A DNA stretch of 6,450 nucleotides, from contig CAMYKF010000075.1 of NCBI GenBank assembly GCA_947258905.1, positions 1 to 6,450 on the forward strand, given 5' to 3'. This DNA comes from an uncultured Pirellulaceae bacterium (GTDB lineage Bacteria; Planctomycetota; Planctomycetia; Pirellulales; Pirellulaceae). The position numbers and the translations under genes were made by a program. Of this stretch, positions 1 to 6,450 are shown one piece after another. Each line of letters opens with the position of its first letter. Position 1 is the stretch's first letter. The notes beneath the pieces were generated by a model. That model had not been told where the DNA came from and made no database searches. It saw only the letters and a program-made list of their open reading frames with translations.

Positions 1-2581
1 GGCCTTCCAGGTAGTTCAACTGGTACTCGGGCGTTTGGTTTCCTGGTGACTCGCGACGCGTTTGCACAATGGTTTCCACGGTCGACCAATCCGTTTTGCG
101 GACAGCGCATTGCGCCAGCCGCAGCCAGACGGCCGATGTGATCTGATGGTCATCAAAGTTGACGGCGCGGATTTCATTGAAGAGATTTTCAGCCAATCCG
201 ACCTGACCGTCCTGATACAATGATTCGGCCAGCCAGTACTTCGCCGGGTTATCCAGCGCGGGCGCGGCCGGGTTGTCGAGCACCGAGCGAAACAGCTCGA
301 TGGCCTGATCCCGGTTCTTGTTTTTCGTGGCGAATTCAGCCAGCGCGTAGCGGGCGTAATCGGCCAGTTCATCGTCGGGAGCCTCGTTGATGATTTGCTG
401 CAATCGCCGTGTGGATTCCGGTATGTTATCCAGTTGGCGGGCCAGCATCGCCGCGCGATAAATCGCGTCAATGCGATAGGAACTTTCGGTCAGCTGGTCA
501 GCCACGACCTCGAACGCCTGAAACGCCGGCTTGAACTCGCCTGCGTCGTGATAAGCCCAGCCCAGTTCGTATTGCGCAAGATCATGCAGGGCGTGTCCGG
601 GTTGCGACGTGATAAATTCCGTGAACAAGCCGATGGCCTGACGGCTGTTCTCCTCGCCACCCAGTCGTTGCAGCGACACGGCCTTGCGGACACGGGCCTC
701 TGGAATGAACTTCGACTCGGGGCTGGATTCAATAAGTTGAGTCAGAATTTCGACTGATTGCTGATGCTCATTTTCAGCCTGCAGTTTCTGGACCTGACCG
801 ACGATCGCTTCGCAGGCCAGTTCGCGATCGAGACCGCTCTCAATCACCGCCTTCACGCTTTCTCTGGTCAGCAATTGCTGGTCGCCCGCCCACAACAAGC
901 CGTTGGTGCCGCGCGAAGCGAACTGCGGATCATCGGAAGCGGCGAGGATGTCGTAGAACTTGCGTGCGTTTTCCAGTTGTTCGGCTTGCAGTGATGCTTC
1001 CGCGACAACTTCGCTGGCAATCAGCACGGCCTGATCATCGGCATGCCTTGCAGCGACAGGCCCCAGAGTCTTGATGGCTTCGGGCAGTTTGCCGTTGCGG
1101 GCCAGTGCCAGCGCCAGATCGGCCTGGCAACGTATCGAGTCTGCTCCATCGGGCATCAGCTTAAGGTACTTGCGATAACGCGGAATGGCCGCCGGGTATT
1201 TGCCCTGCGCTGAAAATGCGGTTCCGATGGCAAACGAAGTCGCTGCCTCGAATTCACGATTGCCTGAGAAATCCTCAATGGTTTCCAATTCAGTGACGGC
1301 CTCGGCGAACTCGGCCGTACCGATGCGGGCCAGACCCAGCAGATATCGCCACGCCGGCAAATTGCCGACAAGTTCCGGGCGCGCGGTGACCAGATCCACA
1401 AGTTGCTGGTAACGTGTGGCGGCTTCGGCAAACCTTTGCCCGTCGTAATGTTTGCGAGCCAGTGGCTCGATGCAGCGTGTCAAGTGACTGGATTCGGGAA
1501 AGTCGGTTTCGAATTGATTGACAAGCTGTTGCAATTCCTCAAGATCGTCTCGGCGATTGGCGATATCGATTGCGACAATCGCAGCGTATTCCAGCATCCC
1601 CGGTGTCGGCTCGCCCTGTTTAACCTGGTCAATCAATTCGGCGGCCCGATCGATCTCGTTAATACGCAACGCCACCATTGCAGCGTCCAGCGCGACTCGG
1701 GTGCGCAACGTGTCATTGATTGGTTCGTTCAGCAAATCCTCGAAACGCTGCCAGCTTTCCTCCCAATGCGACTCGCTCATGTCGTGGCGGGCGATCAGGT
1801 AATTGGCTTCGGCAGCCAGTTCGGGTGTCGGTTGATTCGCCAGCAGGCGTTCGATTTCCTTGCTGGCCTGATCCCAGTCGTTGTTGGCGACCAGCGACTT
1901 GGCCAGCATCAGTCGTGCGTCATTGGCTAGCCGGTTTTGAGTTTGATCGGCAATCATTCGGTACTGTTGCTCGGCCTGGCCCGAGTTGTTGCCGCGTTCC
2001 AGCGCCTGTGCCAGTCCCAGACGGCACTTGTCCGCCAGCGACGAACCGGGATATCGTTCGAGGGATGTTTGATAAGCTTCATGCGACTGGTCGAACTTGC
2101 CCGTTCGCAAATACAACTCGCCCAGATAGGGCAAGGCAAACTCGGCCAGCGGATCATCACCAAACCGTTCCATGAACTCCTGAAATCCGGTTTCTGCAGC
2201 GGACAGGTCGTTGTTCAGGTATTTGCATTCGGCCAGGCGGAATTGAATTCGCGTAGCAAAGATACTGTCCTGATGGCGCTGGCGAAATTCGGCGAATACC
2301 GTTTCGGCTTCAGCAGGCTGATTCAGTTGAATCAACGACTCGCCGAGATAGAACGCCGCTTCGGCCGCGCGGGAATCGTCGGGGTGTTGCTCGATGAGTT
2401 CTCGGAAATATTGACTGGCCTGCTCCCATTCCTGGCGGGCGTAAGAAGCAGCGGCCAGCGCATAGATTTCCTCAGCCGTGTTTTGCGATAACGCCTGTGG
2501 CGAAGCAGTGGCTGGCAATGTGGGCGATGCCAGCGCAAACAACAACGGCAAGATCAGTGCCAGTCGGTAAATCGAATCCAT
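1..2581 (-). CDS. Exported TPR-repeat protein, partial (C-terminus beyond the left edge)
   Basis: The frame reads without a stop for 860 codons from ATG at 2581 to the window edge, so the C-terminus is missing. Residues 1-26 look like a signal peptide: a short start with Arg6, a hydrophobic core (LALILPLLFALA) and a likely cleavage site after A-T-A (24-26). The rest is almost wholly helical and built of degenerate TPR-like units of about 34 residues, with small and aromatic residues at the usual positions and often a Pro at the end. The clearest are near 37-70, 73-106, 148-180, 448-477, 670-696 and 738-770. Such proteins act as periplasmic scaffolds for protein contacts; the early repeats resemble the CpoB/YbgF and outer-membrane lipoprotein types. 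No catalytic domain is visible. The start is not certain: GTG at 2590 is in frame, and the frame stays open well upstream. No Shine-Dalgarno is seen. The gene follows the flavoprotein gene after 334 bp, probably with its own control. The partner and exact role are unknown. Confidence 0.88.
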   Translation of the reverse strand, partial: MDSIYRLALILPLLFALASPTLPATASPQALSQNTAEEIYALAAASYARQEWEQASQYFRELIEQHPDDSRAAEAAFYLGESLIQLNQPAEAETVFAEFRQRHQDSIFATRIQFRLAECKYLNNDLSAAETGFQEFMERFGDDPLAEFALPYLGELYLRTGKFDQSHEAYQTSLERYPGSSLADKCRLGLAQALERGNNSGQAEQQYRMIADQTQNRLANDARLMLAKSLVANNDWDQASKEIERLLANQPTPELAAEANYLIARHDMSESHWEESWQRFEDLLNEPINDTLRTRVALDAAMVALRINEIDRAAELIDQVKQGEPTPGMLEYAAIVAIDIANRRDDLEELQQLVNQFETDFPESSHLTRCIEPLARKHYDGQRFAEAATRYQQLVDLVTARPELVGNLPAWRYLLGLARIGTAEFAEAVTELETIEDFSGNREFEAATSFAIGTAFSAQGKYPAAIPRYRKYLKLMPDGADSIRCQADLALALARNGKLPEAIKTLGPVAARHADDQAVLIASEVVAEASLQAEQLENARKFYDILAASDDPQFASRGTNGLLWAGDQQLLTRESVKAVIESGLDRELACEAIVGQVQKLQAENEHQQSVEILTQLIESSPESKFIPEARVRKAVSLQRLGGEENSRQAIGLFTEFITSQPGHALHDLAQYELGWAYHDAGEFKPAFQAFEVVADQLTESSYRIDAIYRAAMLARQLDNIPESTRRLQQIINEAPDDELADYARYALAEFATKNKNRDQAIELFRSVLDNPAAPALDNPAKYWLAESLYQDGQVGLAENLFNEIRAVNFDDHQITSAVWLRLAQCAVRKTDWSTVETIVQTRRESPGNQTPEYQLNYLEG

Positions 2582-2588
2582 TCGAATC

Positions 2589-2602
2589 ACTTTTCGAAAA
2601 GT
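2589..2602. promoter_or_regulatory. 14-nt perfect palindrome just upstream of the TPR gene start
   Basis: ACTTTTCGAAAAGT is a perfect inverted repeat with no spacer, seven bases before the ATG at 2581. A second TTCGAA lies at 2581-2586, overlapping the first base of the start codon, so the two TTCGAA cores are 12 bp apart. The position suits an operator for a dimeric repressor or an element acting at translation initiation. In RNA the dyad can form only a short, weak stem. Its function is inferred from position alone. Confidence 0.3.
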
Positions 2603-2654
2603 CAGCCGGTTCCTGATTCCAGTTTCTGCTCGCCGAGACGGAATCTCCGCGCAG

Positions 2655-2682
2655 AAAAACAGGTGCTTCCTTACAAAAGCAC
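2655..2682 (-). terminator. Terminator-like hairpin with GUAA tetraloop
   Basis: On the minus strand GTGCTTTT and GGAAGCAC pair around a GTAA loop: six Watson-Crick pairs and two G-U pairs, closed by a GNRA-type tetraloop. Four bases after the stem comes a run of five T. The stem is moderate and the T-run is short and slightly displaced, so this is a weaker than textbook intrinsic terminator. It lies 233 bases after the flavoprotein stop and 73 bases before the TPR start. It could end the apt-DUF4129-flavoprotein transcript or serve as an attenuator in the TPR leader. Confidence 0.4.
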
Positions 2683-2915
2683 GGCAGCCGAGGCAACGGC
2701 GATGCCCAAAGTCGCTGCACACGGGGCTTGATAGCTTGGTGATGACAGCAGCAGCCGTTCTCGCTACATATCGTCGCGCGGTAGGAAAGATTGCCGAACA
2801 AATGCCCGCCACGCCATGCAATCCGCGATTGGCAGCAGATCGTATTCGACCTGCCGGTGTTGCCGATTGGCGAAGGCTTGACGGCAGAGCGGGTGCCAGC
2901 GGTTTTTCTCGCGAA

Positions 2916-3584
2916 TCAATGAAAGGACGCGATTTGATCCAGCGGTTGTTTGCTGAGTTCCGGGACCTGAGCCCCTGCGGCCGGCTTGCCCACGACCAGA
3001 ATCAGGTAGGGCCGCTCGTTTTCCGGTCGGTCAAGGATTTTGTTGAGGAATTTCATGGGGCTGGGCGTGTGTGTCAGCGTCGCTAGTCCGCACGTGTGCA
3101 AGGCGTTGACCAGAAAGCCCGTGGCGATGCCGACGGACTCGGAGACGTAGTAGTTTTTGAGCTTGTTGCCCGCTTCATCGACGCGATAGGCCCGGGCAAA
3201 GATGACAATCAGCCACGGCGCGAATTCCAGGAACGGTTTGTGTTCGTCGGTGCCCAGTATCGCCAAAGCGTCCAGCCAGTGCTGAGGCGCGCGGCTGCTG
3301 TAGAATTCGCGTTCTTCCTTTTCCGCCCCGATGCGTATCTGCTTTTTAATACCGGGATCCGAGACGACGGCGAAGTGCCATGGTTGCAGATTCGCGCCAT
3401 TGGGCGCCGTGCCCGCCGCCAGCAAACACTGCTCGATGACTTCGCGCGGAACGTGTGTGTCGGCAAAGTCGCGAATGGTGCGTCGTGACTGGAGGTGTTC
3501 GTAGAATTCACGGGCCCGCTGAATTGCTTCGGCGTCGCTTAGTTCGGGCAATTCCGGTGCCGGGATGAACGGATATTGGGTCAT
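2916..3584 (-). CDS. Nitroreductase-family flavoprotein, iodotyrosine deiodinase-like
   Basis: This is a 222-residue protein from ATG at 3584; an in-frame TTG at 3596 would give 226 residues, and the numbers here use that longer form. It has the FMN-dependent nitroreductase fold and resembles iodotyrosine deiodinase (IYD) along its length. Shared features are an SRRTIRDF segment near residue 37 (FMN phosphate contact), AGTAPNGANLQPW (61-73), the NYY..S..IA helix (148-158), the T-x-T-x-TP segment (173-178) and a C-terminal VPELSKQPLDQI (211-222). Aligned by eye with human IYD, the three residues that grip the amino-acid part of the substrate (Glu157, Tyr161, Lys182) match Glu95, Tyr99 and Lys120, at identical spacing. 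Known IYDs remove halogen reductively from halotyrosines. No signal peptide or membrane anchor is seen, so it should be cytoplasmic and probably dimeric. It may belong to the upstream operon, 92 bp after the DUF4129 gene. A general nitro- or quinone reductase role remains possible. Confidence 0.9.
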   Translation of the reverse strand: MTQYPFIPAPELPELSDAEAIQRAREFYEHLQSRRTIRDFADTHVPREVIEQCLLAAGTAPNGANLQPWHFAVVSDPGIKKQIRIGAEKEEREFYSSRAPQHWLDALAILGTDEHKPFLEFAPWLIVIFARAYRVDEAGNKLKNYYVSESVGIATGFLVNALHTCGLATLTHTPSPMKFLNKILDRPENERPYLILVVGKPAAGAQVPELSKQPLDQIASFH

Positions 3585-3676
3585 CGGTTTGGACAAGGGT
3601 TGAAAATGTCAGTTGGCAGAGGTGAGCGGCTGCGCATCAGGATCATAGAGTGTGAGCCGTATTCATCAAAGCAGCT

Positions 3677-5791
3677 TCAGGACGCAGACCTGGACAGTTG
3701 CGGTGTGTGCAACATGGCCATTTGGTCCCACAAGCGGGAAAGCCGCATGGCTGATTCGCGAGTAATGGAACCGCGGGCATAAGCCAATCGCGAGTAGAGC
3801 TCGCCCAGATGGGCAGCTTCGGCCGCCAGCGGCTCGAATCGTTTGCCCGTCTCTTGGGCGAACTCCAGGGCCGTGGTTTCCGGGTCCCGCGGGCATTGCT
3901 GGTCCCGCGACCACGCTTCCATTGCCTGAAAGGTGTAAACGACCAGTTGTTCGGGCGACCAGGAATCGGCCAGGCCCGTGGTGAACGGGTTTTTGAAACT
4001 GCCGAATCCGGGCAGACGGCGACCGGGACGAGCAGCCGCAACGTGTTCAACCGCCTCTTGTGGCTTTTCCTTCTTCTTGCGATTCCACAACCGATTCCAG
4101 AATTCCGCCATCTCGGCAAGGAACGATCGAATCCACGGCATGATCTGCTCGCGATGCTTGAAGGCGAACCACAGGATGACCAGCGCTGCGACGATCCACA
4201 TCAACAGCTGGATGATCTTGCCCAGACCGGCGAACAGCCCGCTGGAGCTGCTTTGCTGCTGTTGTTGCTGACTGGAGTTTTTTTGTTGTTCGGACGGCGG
4301 ACGAGAGCGGCGGTTGCCCGAACGGCGGTTCCTCGACGATCCGGACCGCGACTGTTTTCCCTTTCGTTGTTGCTGTTCGCGAGTTGCCTTGCGATCCCGC
4401 TGGCCGTCTTTGGATTGCTTTCCGTCCTCAGATTGTTTTGAATCCTCGCTGTTTTCACCTTGCTTGCGATCGCCTTTTTCCGAGTCGCCCTGATTGGATT
4501 TATGTTTGGAGTTCTGATCAGAATCGCCTGAGTTTCCCTTTTGCTTACCGTCGTTTTGCTGGCCTTTTTGATTGTTTCGGTCGCCGGAGCTTTGCGAGGA
4601 TTTTTGTTTCCCGGACGACTTGCCGCTGGATTTTTGTTGACCTTTCGCGTTGCCGCCAGCGTTCTCGGCATTCTTCTGGCTGCGTGTTTGACCGCTTTCG
4701 CCCTGTTGCTCATTGCCGCCACCGGATTTTCCGTCGTCGGATTGATCCTGCGAGCGATTGCTGTCCCGCGACTGTGGACCGGCATCGATGTTGGAGTTGT
4801 TTTCGCTTTGCTTTTGGCCATCCTGGCCAAAGGACTGTTGCGACGGATCAAGATTGCTGGATGTCAGCTTCGGCAGCCACGAGCCGATCGAGTACTGGGG
4901 CATGGGCCGTGGCAGAAGGAATGTGAATCCGACGATGCCGATAGCCAGAATCGTCCCGGTAATGATCCAGCGGCGGGCCACACGCAGCGGCACGCCGGAA
5001 TTGTTCTCATTCAGATAACGATGCAATCCCAGCACACTGGATAACATCAGCAGCAACAGAATGGCCACCATGTAAACAAAGAAATGAAATGTCGCGGCGC
5101 TGTGCGCAGCGGTGTCGTTAACGCGCATCATCAACTGGCCGAAGCCGAACAGGGGCAAACCGGCCAGCAGAAAATAGAAGGCCCACAGGCCTGGCGTGTT
5201 GGGCTGACGCCGCCTGAAGAAGATGCCGACAAATGTCTGCCAGGGGTCGCCGGTGGATTTATTATCGCCCCCGGTTTCCGCGACTGATTCACTGACCAGC
5301 GGCGTCCCGGATTCCTCGTCCGCTGTTTTCTCGCCGCTGATTTTCTGGCGGAATCGTTCGACACGGGAAATGGCAAGATCCATCATGCCCTGGCCGGATG
5401 CGTCCCGCGTTTCGTCAATGAATGTGCAGTCCCAGGTCAAACGGCCGGCCACCCACCACACAAATGCCAGAACCAGGACCAGCTCCAGCGGGTTGCCTTG
5501 CATGAACCGGCTGGCGACCATCAGGGTGGCAATGGCCAGAACAAATCCATACAGCGAAGCGCGTTCCTGGCCTTCCTCGATCGAGATGCGGCTGATCAGC
5601 ACTGCTGCTACGCTGAACAGAGTAAATATCCACTTCATGCGTCCGACCAGAGGGCCGGAATACAGGACTTCGATCAGAAAGCAAGCCACGCTGGCGACGG
5701 CGAGGATGGCCAGAGCCGGAGCGGCTACATGCATCACGATACCGCCCAGACGCTGTAGCCCGGTTTCGTTGGCGTCGTGGGTCTGGTTCAT
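3677..5791 (-). CDS. Polytopic membrane protein with DUF4129 domain; TgpA-like layout without transglutaminase core
   Basis: This is a 704-residue integral membrane protein. About seven membrane segments come first, near residues 17-41, 52-68, 79-96, 101-117, 201-221, 233-254 and 274-294. A linker rich in Ser, Gln, Lys, Gly, Asn and Asp follows (about 312-518), then an eighth helix near 525-545 and a basic stretch (RKKKEK, 571-576). The C-terminal domain at about 600-692 has the DUF4129 look, with a W-SPEQLVVYTFQAMEAW helix and a final ELYSRLAYARG helix region. The order matches TgpA-type proteins, including the F-x-LPR end of the seventh helix (residues 290-295), but the transglutaminase core and its Cys-His-Asp triad are absent. 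With a cytoplasmic N-terminus, the linker would face the periplasm and DUF4129 the cytoplasm. DUF4129 genes often sit near MoxR/DUF58 genes; none is visible here. ATG at 5791 lies 15 bp after the apt stop, so co-transcription is likely. The function is unknown. Confidence 0.85.
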   Translation of the reverse strand: MNQTHDANETGLQRLGGIVMHVAAPALAILAVASVACFLIEVLYSGPLVGRMKWIFTLFSVAAVLISRISIEEGQERASLYGFVLAIATLMVASRFMQGNPLELVLVLAFVWWVAGRLTWDCTFIDETRDASGQGMMDLAISRVERFRQKISGEKTADEESGTPLVSESVAETGGDNKSTGDPWQTFVGIFFRRRQPNTPGLWAFYFLLAGLPLFGFGQLMMRVNDTAAHSAATFHFFVYMVAILLLLMLSSVLGLHRYLNENNSGVPLRVARRWIITGTILAIGIVGFTFLLPRPMPQYSIGSWLPKLTSSNLDPSQQSFGQDGQKQSENNSNIDAGPQSRDSNRSQDQSDDGKSGGGNEQQGESGQTRSQKNAENAGGNAKGQQKSSGKSSGKQKSSQSSGDRNNQKGQQNDGKQKGNSGDSDQNSKHKSNQGDSEKGDRKQGENSEDSKQSEDGKQSKDGQRDRKATREQQQRKGKQSRSGSSRNRRSGNRRSRPPSEQQKNSSQQQQQQSSSSGLFAGLGKIIQLLMWIVAALVILWFAFKHREQIMPWIRSFLAEMAEFWNRLWNRKKKEKPQEAVEHVAAARPGRRLPGFGSFKNPFTTGLADSWSPEQLVVYTFQAMEAWSRDQQCPRDPETTALEFAQETGKRFEPLAAEAAHLGELYSRLAYARGSITRESAMRLSRLWDQMAMLHTPQLSRSAS
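4238..4786 (-). repeat. Low-complexity coding region (Ser/Gln/Lys/Gly/Asn/Asp-rich linker)
   Basis: These bases encode residues 336-518 of the DUF4129 membrane protein. Over 183 residues there is not one Leu, Ile, Val, Met, Phe, Tyr, Trp or Cys, which marks an intrinsically disordered chain. The composition shifts along it: first Ser/Gln/Asn/Gly/Asp/Lys, then an Arg-rich part (about 465-498), and last a Gln-Ser tail with six consecutive Gln (508-513) and four Ser. The repetition is compositional rather than a fixed unit. The opposite strand reads as artificial hydrophobic open frames. Confidence 0.85.
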
Positions 5792-5806
5792 GGTGGCGAT
5801 CGCGCG

Positions 5807-6343
5807 CTAGTCGTACTTGATCAGGCTGAACACCGGATAGGGTTCCAGCCTCTTGGCGCCTTCCAGAAATGCCAACTCGATTAGAAAGGCGCAGCCAATG
5901 ATATGCGCCTGACAACGTTCGACCATTTCGCAGCAGGCCGTTACCGTGCCACCGGTGGCCAGCAAATCGTCCACAATCAACACCCGTTGACCGGGCTGCA
6001 CGCCGTCAATATGCATCTCCAGCGTGTCGGTACCGTATTCCAGTTCGTAGCTGTGCGAATGCCGTTCGTAGGGCAGTTTTCCCGGTTTGCGAACGGGTAC
6101 AAATCCGACATTTAGTGCCATGGCCAGTGGTGTGGCAAAAATGAATCCCCGCGCCTCGGCCGCGAGTACGACGTCAATCGATTTGTCGCGATAGTGGTTG
6201 GCCATCCGTTCAATGGCCACGCGAAACGGCTCCGGTGATGCCAACAGCGGAGTAATGTCCTTGAAGACAATGCCCGGTTTGGGGAAATCCGGAATGTCGC
6301 GAATGTAGTCGGTTAGCTGAATGGAGGCTGTGGTATCAGACAT
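5807..6343 (-). CDS. apt: Adenine phosphoribosyltransferase
   Basis: This 178-residue protein has the full length of bacterial Apt. It joins adenine to PRPP to give AMP and pyrophosphate in cytoplasmic purine salvage. Clear family marks are the N-terminal IPDFPKPGIVFKDITPLL (17-34), the EARGF segment (63-67), the RKPGKLPY flexible loop (85-92) and the PRPP-binding VLIVDDLLATGGT (121-133), with its paired acidic residues and ATGGT turn. ATG at 6343 was chosen over the in-frame TTG at 6352 because it gives the usual N-terminus. No Shine-Dalgarno is seen upstream. It is the first gene of the leftward cluster, and the next gene starts 15 bp after its TAG, so the two are probably co-transcribed. 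Nothing else nearby belongs to purine metabolism, so the link looks positional rather than functional. Confidence 0.97.
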   Translation of the reverse strand: MSDTTASIQLTDYIRDIPDFPKPGIVFKDITPLLASPEPFRVAIERMANHYRDKSIDVVLAAEARGFIFATPLAMALNVGFVPVRKPGKLPYERHSHSYELEYGTDTLEMHIDGVQPGQRVLIVDDLLATGGTVTACCEMVERCQAHIIGCAFLIELAFLEGAKRLEPYPVFSLIKYD

Positions 6344-6390
6344 GGCAGGCAAACAAAAGGGACCGAAACGCCGGGGAAAGGGACAGACCT

Positions 6391-6419
6391 ACTGTAACCC
6401 ATCCATCCGGGAATTTGAA
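6391..6419 (-). promoter_or_regulatory. Possible sigma-70-type promoter upstream of apt
   Basis: On the minus strand TTCAAA (6419-6414) and TACAGT (6396-6391) are separated by 17 bp, each matching four of six bases of the -35 and -10 consensus. They lie about 48-76 bases before the apt ATG, in the only non-coding space upstream of this gene that the window shows. Such matches occur often by chance, so this is a candidate only. Confidence 0.22.
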
Positions 6420-6450
6420 TCGTTGAATACCGCCCGGTCATCTTGAACCA

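Larger units (their letters stand above)
2582..2915. other. Intergenic region between flavoprotein and TPR genes
   Basis: This 334 bp stretch holds no gene I can support. It contains a terminator-like hairpin (2655-2682) and a 14-nt palindrome (2589-2602), described separately. On the minus strand the TPR frame stays open through the whole stretch, but the translation is rich in Cys and Arg and has no repeat character, so I read it as non-coding. A second minus frame, with a TTG start at 2801 and a stop at 2472, also looks like chance. I found no convincing -35/-10 pair for the TPR gene. Confidence 0.6.

Noticed and set aside
395..2491. Several long plus-strand open frames (395-757, 758-994, 1403-1930, 1937-2491) that could suggest a rightward gene set.
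   Set aside because: All lie antisense to the continuous 860-codon minus-strand TPR frame, which has a signal peptide and regular repeats. The plus frames show no recognisable family features.
2472..2801. Minus-strand open frame of 109 codons starting in the intergenic region.
   Set aside because: It starts with TTG, overlaps the start of the TPR gene in another frame, and has a Cys/His-scattered composition with no domain character.
2736..3086. Plus-strand frame of 116 codons crossing the intergenic region.
   Set aside because: More than half overlaps the conserved 3' end of the flavoprotein gene in antisense, and no family features are seen.
3597..3676. Possible terminator or promoter between the DUF4129 gene and the flavoprotein gene.
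   Set aside because: I found no stem followed by a T-run and no credible -35/-10 pair in these 80 bases, so the two genes are more simply read as co-transcribed.
4201..4851. Minus-strand frame of 216 codons rich in Arg, Lys, Ala and Thr, resembling a basic nucleic-acid-binding protein.
   Set aside because: It is the shifted frame of the low-complexity linker, so its basic composition follows from AAG/AGC/CAG-type codons read out of phase.
4541..5044. Plus-strand open frame of 167 codons that looks like a polytopic membrane protein (Leu/Val/Ala-rich).
   Set aside because: It is the antisense of the Ser/Gln/Lys/Gly/Asn linker and the adjacent membrane segment. CAG/CAA, AAG, GGC and AAC codons read backwards as Leu, Leu, Ala and Val, so the hydrophobicity is a mirror effect. 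The minus-strand protein has a coherent domain order.

Overview
The window comes from a bacterium with moderately GC-rich DNA. It carries four genes, all read leftwards on the minus strand. None has a clear Shine-Dalgarno sequence. That, together with a very long secreted TPR protein, a DUF4129 membrane protein and an iodotyrosine-deiodinase-like flavoprotein, fits the Planctomycetota best. This placement is inference from style, not from a marker gene.

Layout in transcription order, right to left: (1) about 100 bp of upstream DNA with a weak promoter candidate. (2) apt, adenine phosphoribosyltransferase, complete. (3) After 15 bp, a 704-residue polytopic membrane protein. Its order of parts resembles TgpA-type proteins: an N-terminal membrane bundle, a periplasmic insert, one more membrane helix and a C-terminal DUF4129 domain. 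Where TgpA has its transglutaminase core there is only a Ser/Gln/Lys/Gly/Asn-rich stretch with no cysteine. (4) After 80-92 bp, a nitroreductase-fold flavoprotein that closely resembles iodotyrosine deiodinase and keeps the Glu/Tyr/Lys substrate-binding triad. (5) A 334 bp intergenic region with a terminator-like hairpin and, just before the next start, a 14-nt perfect palindrome. (6) A long exported TPR protein of which 860 residues lie in the window; it runs off the left edge without a stop.

The first three genes probably form one transcription unit, and the hairpin may end it or attenuate reading into the TPR gene. No pathway obviously joins the four products: one is purine salvage, two are envelope proteins and one is a redox or dehalogenating flavoenzyme. 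I see no RNA genes, mobile elements or CRISPR arrays. The points most worth a second look are the deiodinase-type active site, the TgpA-like protein without a transglutaminase domain, and the control elements ahead of the TPR gene.
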